DNA of 64,000 nucleotides from Bacteroidota bacterium (GTDB lineage Bacteria; Bacteroidota; Bacteroidia; Chitinophagales; Chitinophagaceae). The translations under genes were made by a program, and so were the position numbers. The stretch is taken from contig CANGFA010000010.1 of assembly GCA_947453145.1 (NCBI GenBank), forward strand, positions 1 to 64,000, in the 5' to 3' direction. Positions 42,713 through 50,690 of this stretch are shown here, piece after piece; within the stretch, counting starts at the first letter, position 1, and each line of letters begins with the position of its first letter. A model generated the notes under the pieces. The model did no database searches, was not told the origin of the DNA, and saw only the letters and a program-made list of their open reading frames with translations.

Positions 42713-44125
42713 TTAATCGTGAATTTTTTCAGCTAACACCATTGCTGTTTTTAAAGCATTTAATTTATTATTCACCTCCTGTAATTCATTTTCTGGAACA
42801 CTCGCTGCCACCACACCTGCGCCTGCTTGATAGGTAAGCGTGTTTTGTTGACTTAAAAAAGTACGAATCATTATAGCCTGATTACAAGTGCCATTAAATC
42901 CAACGAATCCAATACAGCCACCATAATAAGATCGTTTGGTGGGTTCAATCGCATCTATTAATTGCATAGCTTTAAATTTAGGTGCACCACTTAAAGTGCC
43001 CGCAGGGAAAGTTTTTGCAATTAAATGAAAAGGATTGTCTCCTACTGCCACCTTACCTTCTACTTCACTTACCAAATGAATTACATGACTATAATAATGT
43101 ACTTGTCTGTATTGTTTAACACGAACTTCGGTGCATACCCTACTTAGATCGTTTCTTGCTAAGTCCACTAGCATCACATGCTCGGCATTTTCTTTAGGAT
43201 CGTCTAATAATTTTTGAGTCATATTGGCATCTACTTCCGCATCCCCTGTTCTTTTAAAAGTTCCTGCTATAGGATGAACCACCGCTTTGCCATTATTGAT
43301 GATAATTTGTGCTTCCGGAGAAGATCCCATTAATTTATAATCTCCATAATCAAAAAAGAATAAATAAGGCGAAGGGTTAATGTTTCTTAAAGTACGATAC
43401 ACATTAAACTCGTCCCCTTGGAATGATTGTTGAAAGCGTCTGCTTAATACAATTTGGAATACATCTCCACGCATACAATGCTTAATTCCTTTTTGTACCG
43501 TTTCTCGATATTGCTCATCCGTTAAATTAGAAGATTCCCCACCTAATAGAGTAAATGGATATTGAGGTACATCTTTGCTTTTTATAAAAGAAAGTAAGGC
43601 TTCGTATTCAGAAGGAATACCCGCTAACTTATTTTCACAAATAAATATTTCATCCTTAAAATGATTGAATGCAATTACGTATTGATATAAACGATAGCGC
43701 ATTAATGGAATAATTGGTGCACCTTCTTTAAATTGAATGGTATCAAAAAATGGAATGGCATCATACGCAGTATAACCATACAATCCTTGTGCAAAAGCTG
43801 CTTCTTTTACTTCCTGTCCCTTCATTTCATATTGTTGCATATAAGCCCAAATACGATCTGGCGCGGCATGTACATTTTGAATGGTTTCTTTCTCTGGATC
43901 CTCATTGGGATATTTAAATTCAATTTCGTTTAAGGAAGAAATTTCAATCCCTCCAATGGCGTTAACGCCAATAAAAGAATAACTGTTTTCAGAAGCATGG
44001 GAATCGGTACTTTCTAATAAAATAGTATCGCGGAATCTATCTCTTAATCTAAGATAAATACCTACCGGTGTAAAAGTGTCTGCCAGCATCCGGGTGACTG
44101 TAGTTGTAATTTGCTTCTTTTGCAT
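42713..44125 (-). CDS. trpE: anthranilate synthase component I
   Basis: A chorismate-utilising enzyme: G-D-V-F-Q-I-V-L-S-R-R, P-S-P-Y-L-F-F, H-P-I-A-G-T-F-K-R, D-L-A-R-N-D-L-S and the C-terminal F-P-A-G-T-L-S-G-A-P-K motifs are present. P-S-P-Y with an N-terminal L-L-E-S feedback motif (I-L-L-E-S-T-D) indicates a tryptophan-inhibited TrpE. First structural gene of the trp block, behind a leader-peptide attenuator. Confidence 0.95.
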   Translation of the reverse strand: MQKKQITTTVTRMLADTFTPVGIYLRLRDRFRDTILLESTDSHASENSYSFIGVNAIGGIEISSLNEIEFKYPNEDPEKETIQNVHAAPDRIWAYMQQYEMKGQEVKEAAFAQGLYGYTAYDAIPFFDTIQFKEGAPIIPLMRYRLYQYVIAFNHFKDEIFICENKLAGIPSEYEALLSFIKSKDVPQYPFTLLGGESSNLTDEQYRETVQKGIKHCMRGDVFQIVLSRRFQQSFQGDEFNVYRTLRNINPSPYLFFFDYGDYKLMGSSPEAQIIINNGKAVVHPIAGTFKRTGDAEVDANMTQKLLDDPKENAEHVMLVDLARNDLSRVCTEVRVKQYRQVHYYSHVIHLVSEVEGKVAVGDNPFHLIAKTFPAGTLSGAPKFKAMQLIDAIEPTKRSYYGGCIGFVGFNGTCNQAIMIRTFLSQQNTLTYQAGAGVVAASVPENELQEVNNKLNALKTAMVLAEKIHD

Positions 44126-44172
44126 ATGTTATTCTAACTTCTTTTCTTGTTTTAAAAATTGCTTGGTCTTTG

Positions 44173-44210
44173 CTAAAAAAAATAAACCCCGACAATGTAT
44201 GTCGGGGTTT
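44173..44210 (-). terminator. trp attenuator terminator hairpin
   Basis: On the minus strand AAACCCCGAC (44210-44201), a seven-base loop, then GTCGGGGTTT (44193-44184) form a 10-bp stem. TATTTTTTTT follows, ending about 48 bases before the trpE ATG. It lies between the trpL stop and trpE. Confidence 0.88.
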
Positions 44211-44240
44211 ATGTATATTTTGACAATAATAGTTATGTCA

Positions 44241-44297
44241 TTACAATACCCCAACGGAGTTTGTATGCCACCACCACATATTGTTTAATTTAGTCAT
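44241..44297 (-). CDS. trpL: trp operon leader peptide, 18 aa, three consecutive Trp codons
   Basis: The short frame reads M-T-K-L-N-N-M-W-W-W-H-T-N-S-V-G-V-L and stops at TAA (44243-44241). The TGG-TGG-TGG run is at 44276-44268. An in-frame ATG at 44306 would add M-Y-K. Just before the Trp codons, ACAATA (44284-44279) can pair with TATTGT (44248-44243), which overlaps the stop codon. The adjoining GTTGGGG (44255-44249) can pair with CCCCGAC of the terminator. A ribosome stalled at Trp would cover the first segment and free the second to form the antiterminator; one that finishes would cover the second segment and allow termination. Confidence 0.9.
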   Translation of the reverse strand: MTKLNNMWWWHTNSVGVL

Positions 44298-44320
44298 TTT
44301 ATACATTTTCTTATCAGATG

Positions 44321-44352
44321 CAAATTTAGCGAATTGGTCATTCTGTGCCAAA
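44321..44352 (-). promoter_or_regulatory. trp promoter
   Basis: On the minus strand TTTG (44352-44349), 20 bases, TAAATTTG (44328-44321): an exact match to the Bacteroidota -33/-7 consensus. Transcription should begin about 5-10 bases before the first possible trpL ATG (44306). Confidence 0.75.
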
Positions 44353-44384
44353 AAAATCTCACAAATCCCATAAAGTTCCCTCAA

Positions 44385-44408
44385 GTACCTTATCCTACAT
44401 TAAGGTAC
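44385..44408 (-). repeat. 8-bp inverted repeat directly after hisB
   Basis: GTACCTTA (44385-44392) and TAAGGTAC (44401-44408) are perfectly complementary around an 8-base loop, one base after the hisB stop codon. No T-run follows, so it is not a clear intrinsic terminator; it may stabilise the 3' end of the hisB message or slow RNA polymerase before the trp promoter. Confidence 0.5.
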
Positions 44409-44409
44409 C

Positions 44410-45540
44410 CTATAAAACCCCCTTGGTACTGGGCAAAGCGTCACTATTGGGATTGCGTTTTACTGCCATTTTAATGGATTTGGCAAAGGCCTTAAATATG
44501 GCTTCTATTTTATGATGCTCATTGTCCCCTTTACAGCTAATATTTAAATTAGCTTTAGCAGCATCACTGAAGGATTTAAAAAAGTGAAAAAACATTTCGG
44601 TGGGCATTTCGCCAATTTTTTCACGTTTAAATTCCGCATCCCAAACAATCCAGTTTCTACCTCCAAAATCAATTAATACTTTGGCTTCGGCCTCGTCCAT
44701 AGGAAGCGCAAAGCCATAACGTTCCATGCCTCTTTTATCCGATAAGCCTAAAGCAAAAGCTTCTCCTAAAGCAATTCCAACATCCTCAATGGTATGGTGT
44801 TCATCAATATGTAAATCCCCATCGCATTTTATATTTAAATCTAATGCACCGTGACGCGCAATTTGTTCCAACATATGATCAAAAAATCCTAAGCCCGTTT
44901 CTATTTTCGCATCTCCTTTCCCATCTAAATTTAATTCAACACTAATCTTAGTTTCCTTGGTGTTTCGCACATGTGAAACCTTTCTTAACCCCAATTTTAA
45001 GAAGCTATAAATTTCGGACCAAGTATGCGTTTCTAAAGCAATATAAGGTCTTAGTTCCAACTCCTGTTCTGCAGTTAAATTATGCAAAGGCGATTTTAAA
45101 TAGATGGCTTTACAACCTATGTTTTTTGCTAAAGCAATATCACTCCATCTGTCTCCAATGACAAAGGAACTTGCAATGTCAAATTGATCCTTATTTAATA
45201 AATGGGTAAGCATCCCCGTACCCGGCTTACGCGTTGGTTTATTGTCGGCAGCAAAAGTATCGTCAATAAAAATTTCATCAAACACAAAACCCTCGCCAGC
45301 AAGCGTTCGTAGCATTAAATCCTGATAGGGCTCAAATTGCTCCATTGGATAACTTGACGTACCCAATCCGTCCTGATTGGTTACCATTACTTTATGAAAA
45401 CCAAAATCATTAGCTATTTTTCCCAAATAACTAATGGCGCCTGGTATAAAATTGGTTTTTGCAATATTGTCAATTTGAAAATCCGTTTTAGGTTCTTCTA
45501 AAATAACACCATCCCTGTCTATAAATAAAATAGGTTTCAT
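44410..45540 (-). CDS. hisB: bifunctional histidinol-phosphatase / imidazoleglycerol-phosphate dehydratase
   Basis: The N-terminal HAD phosphatase (about 1-165) starts F-I-D-R-D-G-V-I and has V-T-N-Q-D-G-L-G and G-D-R-W-S-D-I motifs. The C-terminal dehydratase (about 185-376) has G-L-G-F-F-D-H-M-L-E-Q-I, D-x-H-I-D-E-H-H-T-I-E-D and E-H-H-K-I-E-A-I-F-K-A metal-binding His clusters. It catalyses steps 6 and 8. ATG 45540 begins three bases after the cytochrome c stop, so translation is likely coupled to that unrelated gene. Followed by the trp promoter region. Confidence 0.95.
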   Translation of the reverse strand: MKPILFIDRDGVILEEPKTDFQIDNIAKTNFIPGAISYLGKIANDFGFHKVMVTNQDGLGTSSYPMEQFEPYQDLMLRTLAGEGFVFDEIFIDDTFAADNKPTRKPGTGMLTHLLNKDQFDIASSFVIGDRWSDIALAKNIGCKAIYLKSPLHNLTAEQELELRPYIALETHTWSEIYSFLKLGLRKVSHVRNTKETKISVELNLDGKGDAKIETGLGFFDHMLEQIARHGALDLNIKCDGDLHIDEHHTIEDVGIALGEAFALGLSDKRGMERYGFALPMDEAEAKVLIDFGGRNWIVWDAEFKREKIGEMPTEMFFHFFKSFSDAAKANLNISCKGDNEHHKIEAIFKAFAKSIKMAVKRNPNSDALPSTKGVL

Positions 45541-45543
45541 CAA

Positions 45544-45942
45544 TTATTTTTTATTTTTTGCTGCAATCACTTGAGCTTCAGTTACAACAGTTGCTTTATT
45601 ACTCCAACTAGTTCTTATGTAACTTAAAACATTTGCAATATCGGCATCTTTAAAATCGGGATTAGCAGTCATGGCATTGCTATAGTACATGCCATCTAAT
45701 GCAATTTTTTCACTGTACCCTCCTTTGATAATGCGCACTAATCTAGCCAGGTCATTGCCCACCACATTGCTGGAGCCATCCAAAGGGGCATTCATATTGG
45801 GCACCCCGCCGCCATCGGCCTGATGGCAAACCAAGCATCGGGTTTCATATATCTTTTTCCCTTTTGCTAAATCCTGGGCAGTAACATTTACGGCAAAACC
45901 CAAGATTAAAAAAGATCCTATTAAAATTTTTATGTAATTCAT
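45544..45942 (-). CDS. exported c-type cytochrome, 132 aa
   Basis: A signal peptide (residues 1-22, ...V-N-V-T-A-Q) precedes one class-I cytochrome c domain. The haem motif is C-L-V-C-H, the following G-G-G-V-P-N-M-N-A-P-L is typical of the cytochrome c family found with sugar dehydrogenases, and a Met ligand is probably in M-Y-Y-S-N-A-M-T-A. It lies 38 bases after the dehydrogenase gene and directly before hisB. It likely accepts electrons from the dehydrogenase in the periplasm. Its place inside the his series has no obvious metabolic reason. Confidence 0.85.
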   Translation of the reverse strand: MNYIKILIGSFLILGFAVNVTAQDLAKGKKIYETRCLVCHQADGGGVPNMNAPLDGSSNVVGNDLARLVRIIKGGYSEKIALDGMYYSNAMTANPDFKDADIANVLSYIRTSWSNKATVVTEAQVIAAKNKK

Positions 45943-45980
45943 GCCTATTCTTTTATTTTTTACGGTACCTATTTTAAAAT

Positions 45981-47237
45981 TTATTTTGAATAACTGATTT
46001 TGAAAATAGATCCTTTGTTGTCATCACTCACATACAATGATCCATCAGGACCTTGTGCTAAACCACAGGGTCTTGCTTTTGCATTACGAGGATTTTTTAC
46101 CTTTTCATCCCCTGTTAAACCAGAAAATCCATTCGCGAAAATTTCCCATTCACCATTGGGTTTTCCATCTTTAAATGGTACAAAAGCAACAAAGTAACCT
46201 TCCTGAGGAAGTGGCGCTCTGTTCCATGAACCATGAAAAGCAATAAAAGCTCCATTCTTATATTTTTCAGGAAATTGATTACCCGTATAAAATAGCAAAG
46301 CATTAGGCGCCATATGCGCTGGGAAAAACACAGTAGGATTGATTGCGTTTTCACCACCTTCTTTTTTGCCATCTCCGCCATATTCAGGAGACAACATTTT
46401 TTTCTTTTGATACGGATCAAAATAAACATAAGGCCATCCTGCATTATCCCCCTCATGTAATTCATACATAGTTTCAGCAGGCAATTCTGCATTTTGCGCA
46501 TCGGTATATAAGGTTGGATAAAAACTATTTAACTGGTCACGACCATGTTGCATTACAAATAAGGAGTTGGTTTGTTTATTCCAATCCAATCCCACCACAT
46601 TTCGTAGTCCTGTTGCATATCTTTTACCATCACCATAAACTTGATTTTCTTTTATGCCATCAAATTTCCAAATGCCACCCGCTGAATCTAAAATCGGGCA
46701 AGGCATCATTCCTTTGGAACCCGGCATTCTATCTTTTTCTTGACAGGCGTTGGAATAAGCACCAATATTTACGTAAATATTCCCTTGGCCATCTAATGTT
46801 ATAGACTTTGAAGCATGTTGATTTTTAGCTAGCAACCCTTTTACAATGGTCTTTGGTTTTGCGGTATCAATCACTTCGTCCTTTTCATTTAATTGATATA
46901 AGTAAATATCATTATCGGAAGTTGCATACAAGGACTTTCCCTTTACAAAAATACCCGTACCACCATATTTTCCCCATCCTGTAATGTTATCGGCTACGCC
47001 ATCCTTATTTTTATCTTCCAAACGAATAATGCTTTTACCTGCTTTATTTGGGTACATTAATTTGGCAAATAAAACGCCATTGGGGGTAATGGCAATATGT
47101 CTTGCACTTCCAATGGTATCGGCAAATAAAGTAGCTTTAAAACCTGCTGGCAATTTTAAGCCGGCATTGTTTTGTGCATTGGACGCAAGTGTTATTGCAG
47201 CAAATACAAATACTAAAAAGATTTTTACATTTTTCAT
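45981..47237 (-). CDS. exported PQQ-type sugar/sorbosone dehydrogenase-like beta-propeller, 418 aa
   Basis: A signal peptide (residues 1-21, ...A-S-N-A-Q) precedes a beta-propeller of the glucose/sorbosone dehydrogenase (GSDH) family, with L-P-A-G-F-K-A-T-L-F-A, A-R-H-I-A-I-T-P-N-G, G-L-R-N-V-V-G-L and W-N-R-A-P-L-P-Q-E-G-Y. Its partner cytochrome c is the next gene. True enzymes use PQQ to oxidise aldoses; PQQ synthesis genes are not in this window, so activity is not assured. It follows hisC by 95 bases and interrupts the usual hisC-hisB neighbourhood. Confidence 0.8.
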   Translation of the reverse strand: MKNVKIFLVFVFAAITLASNAQNNAGLKLPAGFKATLFADTIGSARHIAITPNGVLFAKLMYPNKAGKSIIRLEDKNKDGVADNITGWGKYGGTGIFVKGKSLYATSDNDIYLYQLNEKDEVIDTAKPKTIVKGLLAKNQHASKSITLDGQGNIYVNIGAYSNACQEKDRMPGSKGMMPCPILDSAGGIWKFDGIKENQVYGDGKRYATGLRNVVGLDWNKQTNSLFVMQHGRDQLNSFYPTLYTDAQNAELPAETMYELHEGDNAGWPYVYFDPYQKKKMLSPEYGGDGKKEGGENAINPTVFFPAHMAPNALLFYTGNQFPEKYKNGAFIAFHGSWNRAPLPQEGYFVAFVPFKDGKPNGEWEIFANGFSGLTGDEKVKNPRNAKARPCGLAQGPDGSLYVSDDNKGSIFKISYSK

Positions 47238-47304
47238 ACGACTATTTGTGTTTTTATTTTTTGTGAAACTATTTTATTTTCGGGTTTTTACATATTTATT
47301 TTTA

Positions 47305-47332
47305 TGGGCGGTTTTGTTTTTATTGACGCCCA
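47305..47332. repeat. weak hairpin after hisC
   Basis: TGGGCG (47305-47310) and CGCCCA (47327-47332) can pair over 6 bp around a 16-base A/T-rich loop, immediately after the hisC stop. There is no T-run directly behind it on the minus strand, so it may not stop transcription into the dehydrogenase gene. Confidence 0.35.
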
Positions 47333-48400
47333 CTAGGATTGAAATGTTTTCTCAATCCACTCCACCATTGCGTCAACTAGCTCCGTATTTTCTTGCTCAT
47401 TGCCAACTGTTATACGCACGGTATCCTCGCAATTAGGTAGGCTTGAACGGTCTCTAACAATAATGCCCTTTGCGCACAAGAAACGATACAATTCAGTTGC
47501 CTTAGGAATTTTCACTAATATGAAATTTGTATCTGAAGGGTATACATTTTGAACATGTGGCATAGACGCAATTACTTCGGAAAGTGCTATGCGCATTTCT
47601 ACCAAATGTTGTATCATATCATTTACCTGACCCACTTCCTCTAAAGCTTTTAATACTAATTCCTGCGCTACCATACTTATATTATAGGGCGCTTTTACTT
47701 TATTCAAATAACCCACAATGGACTCACTCGCAAAACACATGCCAACTCTTAAACCCGCGAGCCCCCAAGCTTTACTCAATGTTTGTAACACCACCAGGTT
47801 GGGATAATCCTCCAAGGATTGTACAAATGATTTTTGCTTAGAAAAATTAATATACGCTTCGTCTACAACAACCAATCCATTAAAATGGTTTAGTATAGTT
47901 TCAATATCAATGCGGTCTAACGAATTACCTGTAGGATTATTGGGAGAACAAATCCAAATAATTTTAGTGTTTTCATTCACCAACTGCTCGATATGTGCCA
48001 CATTTAATTGAAAGTCGGGCAATAAAGGTGCAGATTGAATCCCAATATTATTGATGTTTGCATTTACCTCATACATAGGATAGGTTGGAGGGCAAATAAT
48101 AATATTGTCTTTCCCTGGTTCACAAAATGCGCGAAATAACAAGTCAATAATTTCATCGCTACCGTTACCTAAAAATATTTGAGTGGCAGTTACTTTTTTG
48201 ATAAAAGCCAATTTTTCTTTTATCTCCATTTGATAAGGATCCGGATATCGGTTGTACCATTTTGTTAACGGTGATCCTAAACTGTTTTCATTTGCATCTA
48301 ATAAAATACGCGCTTCCCCACTATATTCATCTTTTGCAGAAGAATAGGGTTTTAATTTTTCAATATTTGGCCTAACTACTTTTTTAATATCAAATTGCAT
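47333..48400 (-). CDS. hisC: histidinol-phosphate aminotransferase
   Basis: A fold-type I PLP aminotransferase with the PLP Lys in T-L-S-K-A-W-G-L-A-G-L-R. C-S-P-N-N-P-T-G-N, V-V-D-E-A-Y-I-N-F and L-G-N-G-S-D-E-I-I-D are typical of HisC. Length (355 aa) is normal. Three bases separate it from hisD, so it belongs firmly to the hisGDC unit. Confidence 0.94.
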   Translation of the reverse strand: MQFDIKKVVRPNIEKLKPYSSAKDEYSGEARILLDANENSLGSPLTKWYNRYPDPYQMEIKEKLAFIKKVTATQIFLGNGSDEIIDLLFRAFCEPGKDNIIICPPTYPMYEVNANINNIGIQSAPLLPDFQLNVAHIEQLVNENTKIIWICSPNNPTGNSLDRIDIETILNHFNGLVVVDEAYINFSKQKSFVQSLEDYPNLVVLQTLSKAWGLAGLRVGMCFASESIVGYLNKVKAPYNISMVAQELVLKALEEVGQVNDMIQHLVEMRIALSEVIASMPHVQNVYPSDTNFILVKIPKATELYRFLCAKGIIVRDRSSLPNCEDTVRITVGNEQENTELVDAMVEWIEKTFQS

Positions 48401-48403
48401 ATT

Positions 48404-49702
48404 CTACATTTTTGATTCTATGTCATTTAATCTTACTGCTACCGCATAACCATGCGCATCCAAACTTTCGGCACTAGCCATTTCCATTACCGCATTCCCA
48501 ATATTCACTAGTCCACGCTCCGTTAAATGCTGAAAGGTAATTTTTTTTACAAAACTATCAACGCTCACACCACTGTAAGCATTGGCATACCCATTGGTTG
48601 GTAAAGTATGATTGGTTCCGCTTGCATAATCCCCCACCGATTCAGGTGAATAATTGCCAATAAATACCGAACCTGCATTGATTACTTTTTCGGCAATGAT
48701 TTCGGCATTTTCAACTGAAATAATTAAATGCTCAGGAGCATACTCGTTTATTAATTCTAATGCTTCCAAACTATTTTCAATCACAATGGCTTTTGAGTTT
48801 TCCAATGCTTTAGCCGCAATTTCTTTTCTTGACAATTTTGCTAACTGTATTTCTAATTCGGTTTGTACATTGGCCAGCACACTTTCATTACTAGCTACTA
48901 ATAATACTTGGCTATCTACACCATGCTCGGCTTGAGATAATAAATCAGCAGCAACAAAGGATGGAATAGCCGCATCGTCGGCCCATACACATACCTCACT
49001 AGGACCAGCTGGCATGTCAATGGCTACGCCAGTTTGCTGCACTAACTGTTTAGCAGCAGTTACATATTGATTACCTGGTCCAAAAATTTTGTTGACTTTA
49101 GGAATTGTTGCTGTACCATAAGCCATGGCTGCAATGGCTTGAACGCCTCCTACGGTAAAAATATGCGTTACACCCACCAAAGAGGCAGCATAAATTATAG
49201 CTGGATGAATTTCGCCCTTATCATTACTAGGAGGTGTACACAAAATAATATTTTTACAACCTGCAATTTTTGCGGGAATACCCAACATAAGAACGGTTGA
49301 AAATAAAGGAGCGGTTCCACCTGGAATATAAATACCAACCGTTTCAATACCAATTGATTTTCTCCAACACCAAACTCCGGGCATGGTTTCGATACGGTCC
49401 ATTTTATGTAACTGAGGAAGATGAAACTTTTCAATATTACCCTTGGCTAATTGTATTGCCGATTTAAGGGAACTAGATAAAGCTGCTTCCGCATTGGCTT
49501 TACTACTTTCATTTAAAGCAATACTTTTTAATTGTACTTGATCAAATTCCTTTGTGTATTGCAATAAAGCCTCGTCCCCATTTTCACGCACTTCATTAAT
49601 AATTGCTTGAACCTTAGGCAAAAGGGTACTTGCATCAAAACTAGGCCTGGCTAGTAATGCGCTCCAATCTTTTTTGTTAGGGTTAATAAATACCTGAATC
49701 AT
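48404..49702 (-). CDS. hisD: histidinol dehydrogenase
   Basis: The zinc enzyme performs the final two oxidations of histidine synthesis. I-Y-I-P-G-G-T-A-P-L-F-S, G-P-G-N-Q-Y-V-T-A-A-K, D-M-P-A-G-P-S-E-V and S-Q-A-E-H-G-V-D-S-Q are canonical, and the catalytic E-H pair is in N-E-Y-A-P-E-H-L. Its ATG overlaps the hisG stop by one base (TAATG), so the genes are translationally coupled. Confidence 0.95.
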   Translation of the reverse strand: MIQVFINPNKKDWSALLARPSFDASTLLPKVQAIINEVRENGDEALLQYTKEFDQVQLKSIALNESSKANAEAALSSSLKSAIQLAKGNIEKFHLPQLHKMDRIETMPGVWCWRKSIGIETVGIYIPGGTAPLFSTVLMLGIPAKIAGCKNIILCTPPSNDKGEIHPAIIYAASLVGVTHIFTVGGVQAIAAMAYGTATIPKVNKIFGPGNQYVTAAKQLVQQTGVAIDMPAGPSEVCVWADDAAIPSFVAADLLSQAEHGVDSQVLLVASNESVLANVQTELEIQLAKLSRKEIAAKALENSKAIVIENSLEALELINEYAPEHLIISVENAEIIAEKVINAGSVFIGNYSPESVGDYASGTNHTLPTNGYANAYSGVSVDSFVKKITFQHLTERGLVNIGNAVMEMASAESLDAHGYAVAVRLNDIESKM

Positions 49703-50556
49703 TATAAAATCATTTTTTCAATTGGGATTACTAAAATACCTTCTGCACCTGCACTTTTTAATTGCTCTATGCTATCCCAAAAATCACTTTCAGCAATCAC
49801 ACTATGTACACTGCTCCATCCGGGTGATGCCAAAGGTAAAACCGTTGGACTTTTCATTCCAGGCAATAAAGCAATAATTTTTTCTAATTGATCATTAGGT
49901 GCATTTAATAAAACATATTTATTTTTCTTAGCTTTTTTTACCGATTCCATTCGAAACAATAAACGATCTAAAATTTGCTGTTGCTCGCTTGAAAAGTTTT
50001 TGTGCTTAATTAAAACTGCTTGTGATTTTAAAATAGTTTCCGCTTCCACCAATCCATTCATAAATAAGGTAGACCCGCTGCTTACTAAATCACAAACCAC
50101 ATCCGCCAATCCAATGCCAGGGGCAATTTCAACACTACCGCTAATTTCATGAATTTCAGCAACCACCTTATTTTCGGTTAAATACTTTTGAACCAACACG
50201 GGGTAACTGGTTGCAATTTTTTTACCAGCTAAAAAAGCAGGTCCGGTAAAGGTTTCATTTTTTCGCACTGCAAAACTAAGTCGACATTTCCCAAAACCCA
50301 ATTCATAGGCCACCTCTACTTTTTTTGCTTTCTCATACACTACATTTTCTCCTACAAAACCAATATCTGCGACACCATCTTCTACATACTGAGGGATATC
50401 ATCATCTCTTAAAAAGAAAAGCTCAATAGGAAAATTGGTTGCCTCTGCCTTTAATTTGTTTACTCCATTACCTATATCAATACCACATTCCTTTAACAAA
50501 CGCATGGAATCCTCATTTAAACGGCCTGATTTTTGAATGGCTAATTTTAATCGCAT
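49702..50556 (-). CDS. hisG: ATP phosphoribosyltransferase, long form
   Basis: First enzyme of histidine synthesis, joining ATP and PRPP. K-S-G-R-L at the start, R-D-D-D-I-P-Q-Y-V, A-D-I-G-F-V-G and the PRPP site V-C-D-L-V-S-S-G-S-T-L are present. At 284 residues it includes the C-terminal regulatory domain (E-G-I-L-V-I-P-I-E-K-M) of the long HisG form, so no HisZ is needed and feedback inhibition by histidine is expected. It is preceded by the hisL attenuator. Confidence 0.95.
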   Translation of the reverse strand: MRLKLAIQKSGRLNEDSMRLLKECGIDIGNGVNKLKAEATNFPIELFFLRDDDIPQYVEDGVADIGFVGENVVYEKAKKVEVAYELGFGKCRLSFAVRKNETFTGPAFLAGKKIATSYPVLVQKYLTENKVVAEIHEISGSVEIAPGIGLADVVCDLVSSGSTLFMNGLVEAETILKSQAVLIKHKNFSSEQQQILDRLLFRMESVKKAKKNKYVLLNAPNDQLEKIIALLPGMKSPTVLPLASPGWSSVHSVIAESDFWDSIEQLKSAGAEGILVIPIEKMIL

Positions 50557-50575
50557 ACTTGTTTATTATAAATTA

Positions 50576-50603
50576 AAAGGGCTTACTGCGAAGTAAGCCC
50601 TTT
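50576..50603 (-). terminator. his attenuator terminator hairpin
   Basis: On the minus strand AAAGGGCTTACT (50603-50592), tetraloop TCGC, AGTAAGCCCTTT (50587-50576): a perfect 12-bp stem followed by TAATTTATAATAAAC. It lies 19 bases before the hisG ATG. The T-run is short, so termination may be partial. Confidence 0.8.
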
Positions 50604-50638
50604 GGTTAAATATAGTTATACACCTACACACCCATAGC

Positions 50639-50686
50639 TTACCCTTTGGATAGCAAATGATGATGTATGTGGTTGTTTAATTTCAT
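50639..50686 (-). CDS. hisL: his operon leader peptide, 15 aa, with His-Ile-His-His-His
   Basis: The frame reads M-K-L-N-N-H-I-H-H-H-L-L-S-K-G and ends at TAA (50641-50639). Four of fifteen residues are His, coded by CAC and CAT-CAT-CAT (50671-50657). GTAAGC (50642-50637), overlapping the stop codon, can pair with GCTTAC in the first arm of the downstream terminator, giving an antiterminator. I did not find a convincing upstream segment to sequester it. A ribosome stalled on His codons would leave the pairing free; one at the stop would hide it. Confidence 0.88.
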   Translation of the reverse strand: MKLNNHIHHHLLSKG

Positions 50687-50690
50687 GGTT

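Noticed and set aside
46984-47436. 150-aa plus-strand frame
   Set aside because: Antisense to the dehydrogenase signal region and the hisC end; no family features and a hydrophobic, T-rich intergenic core.
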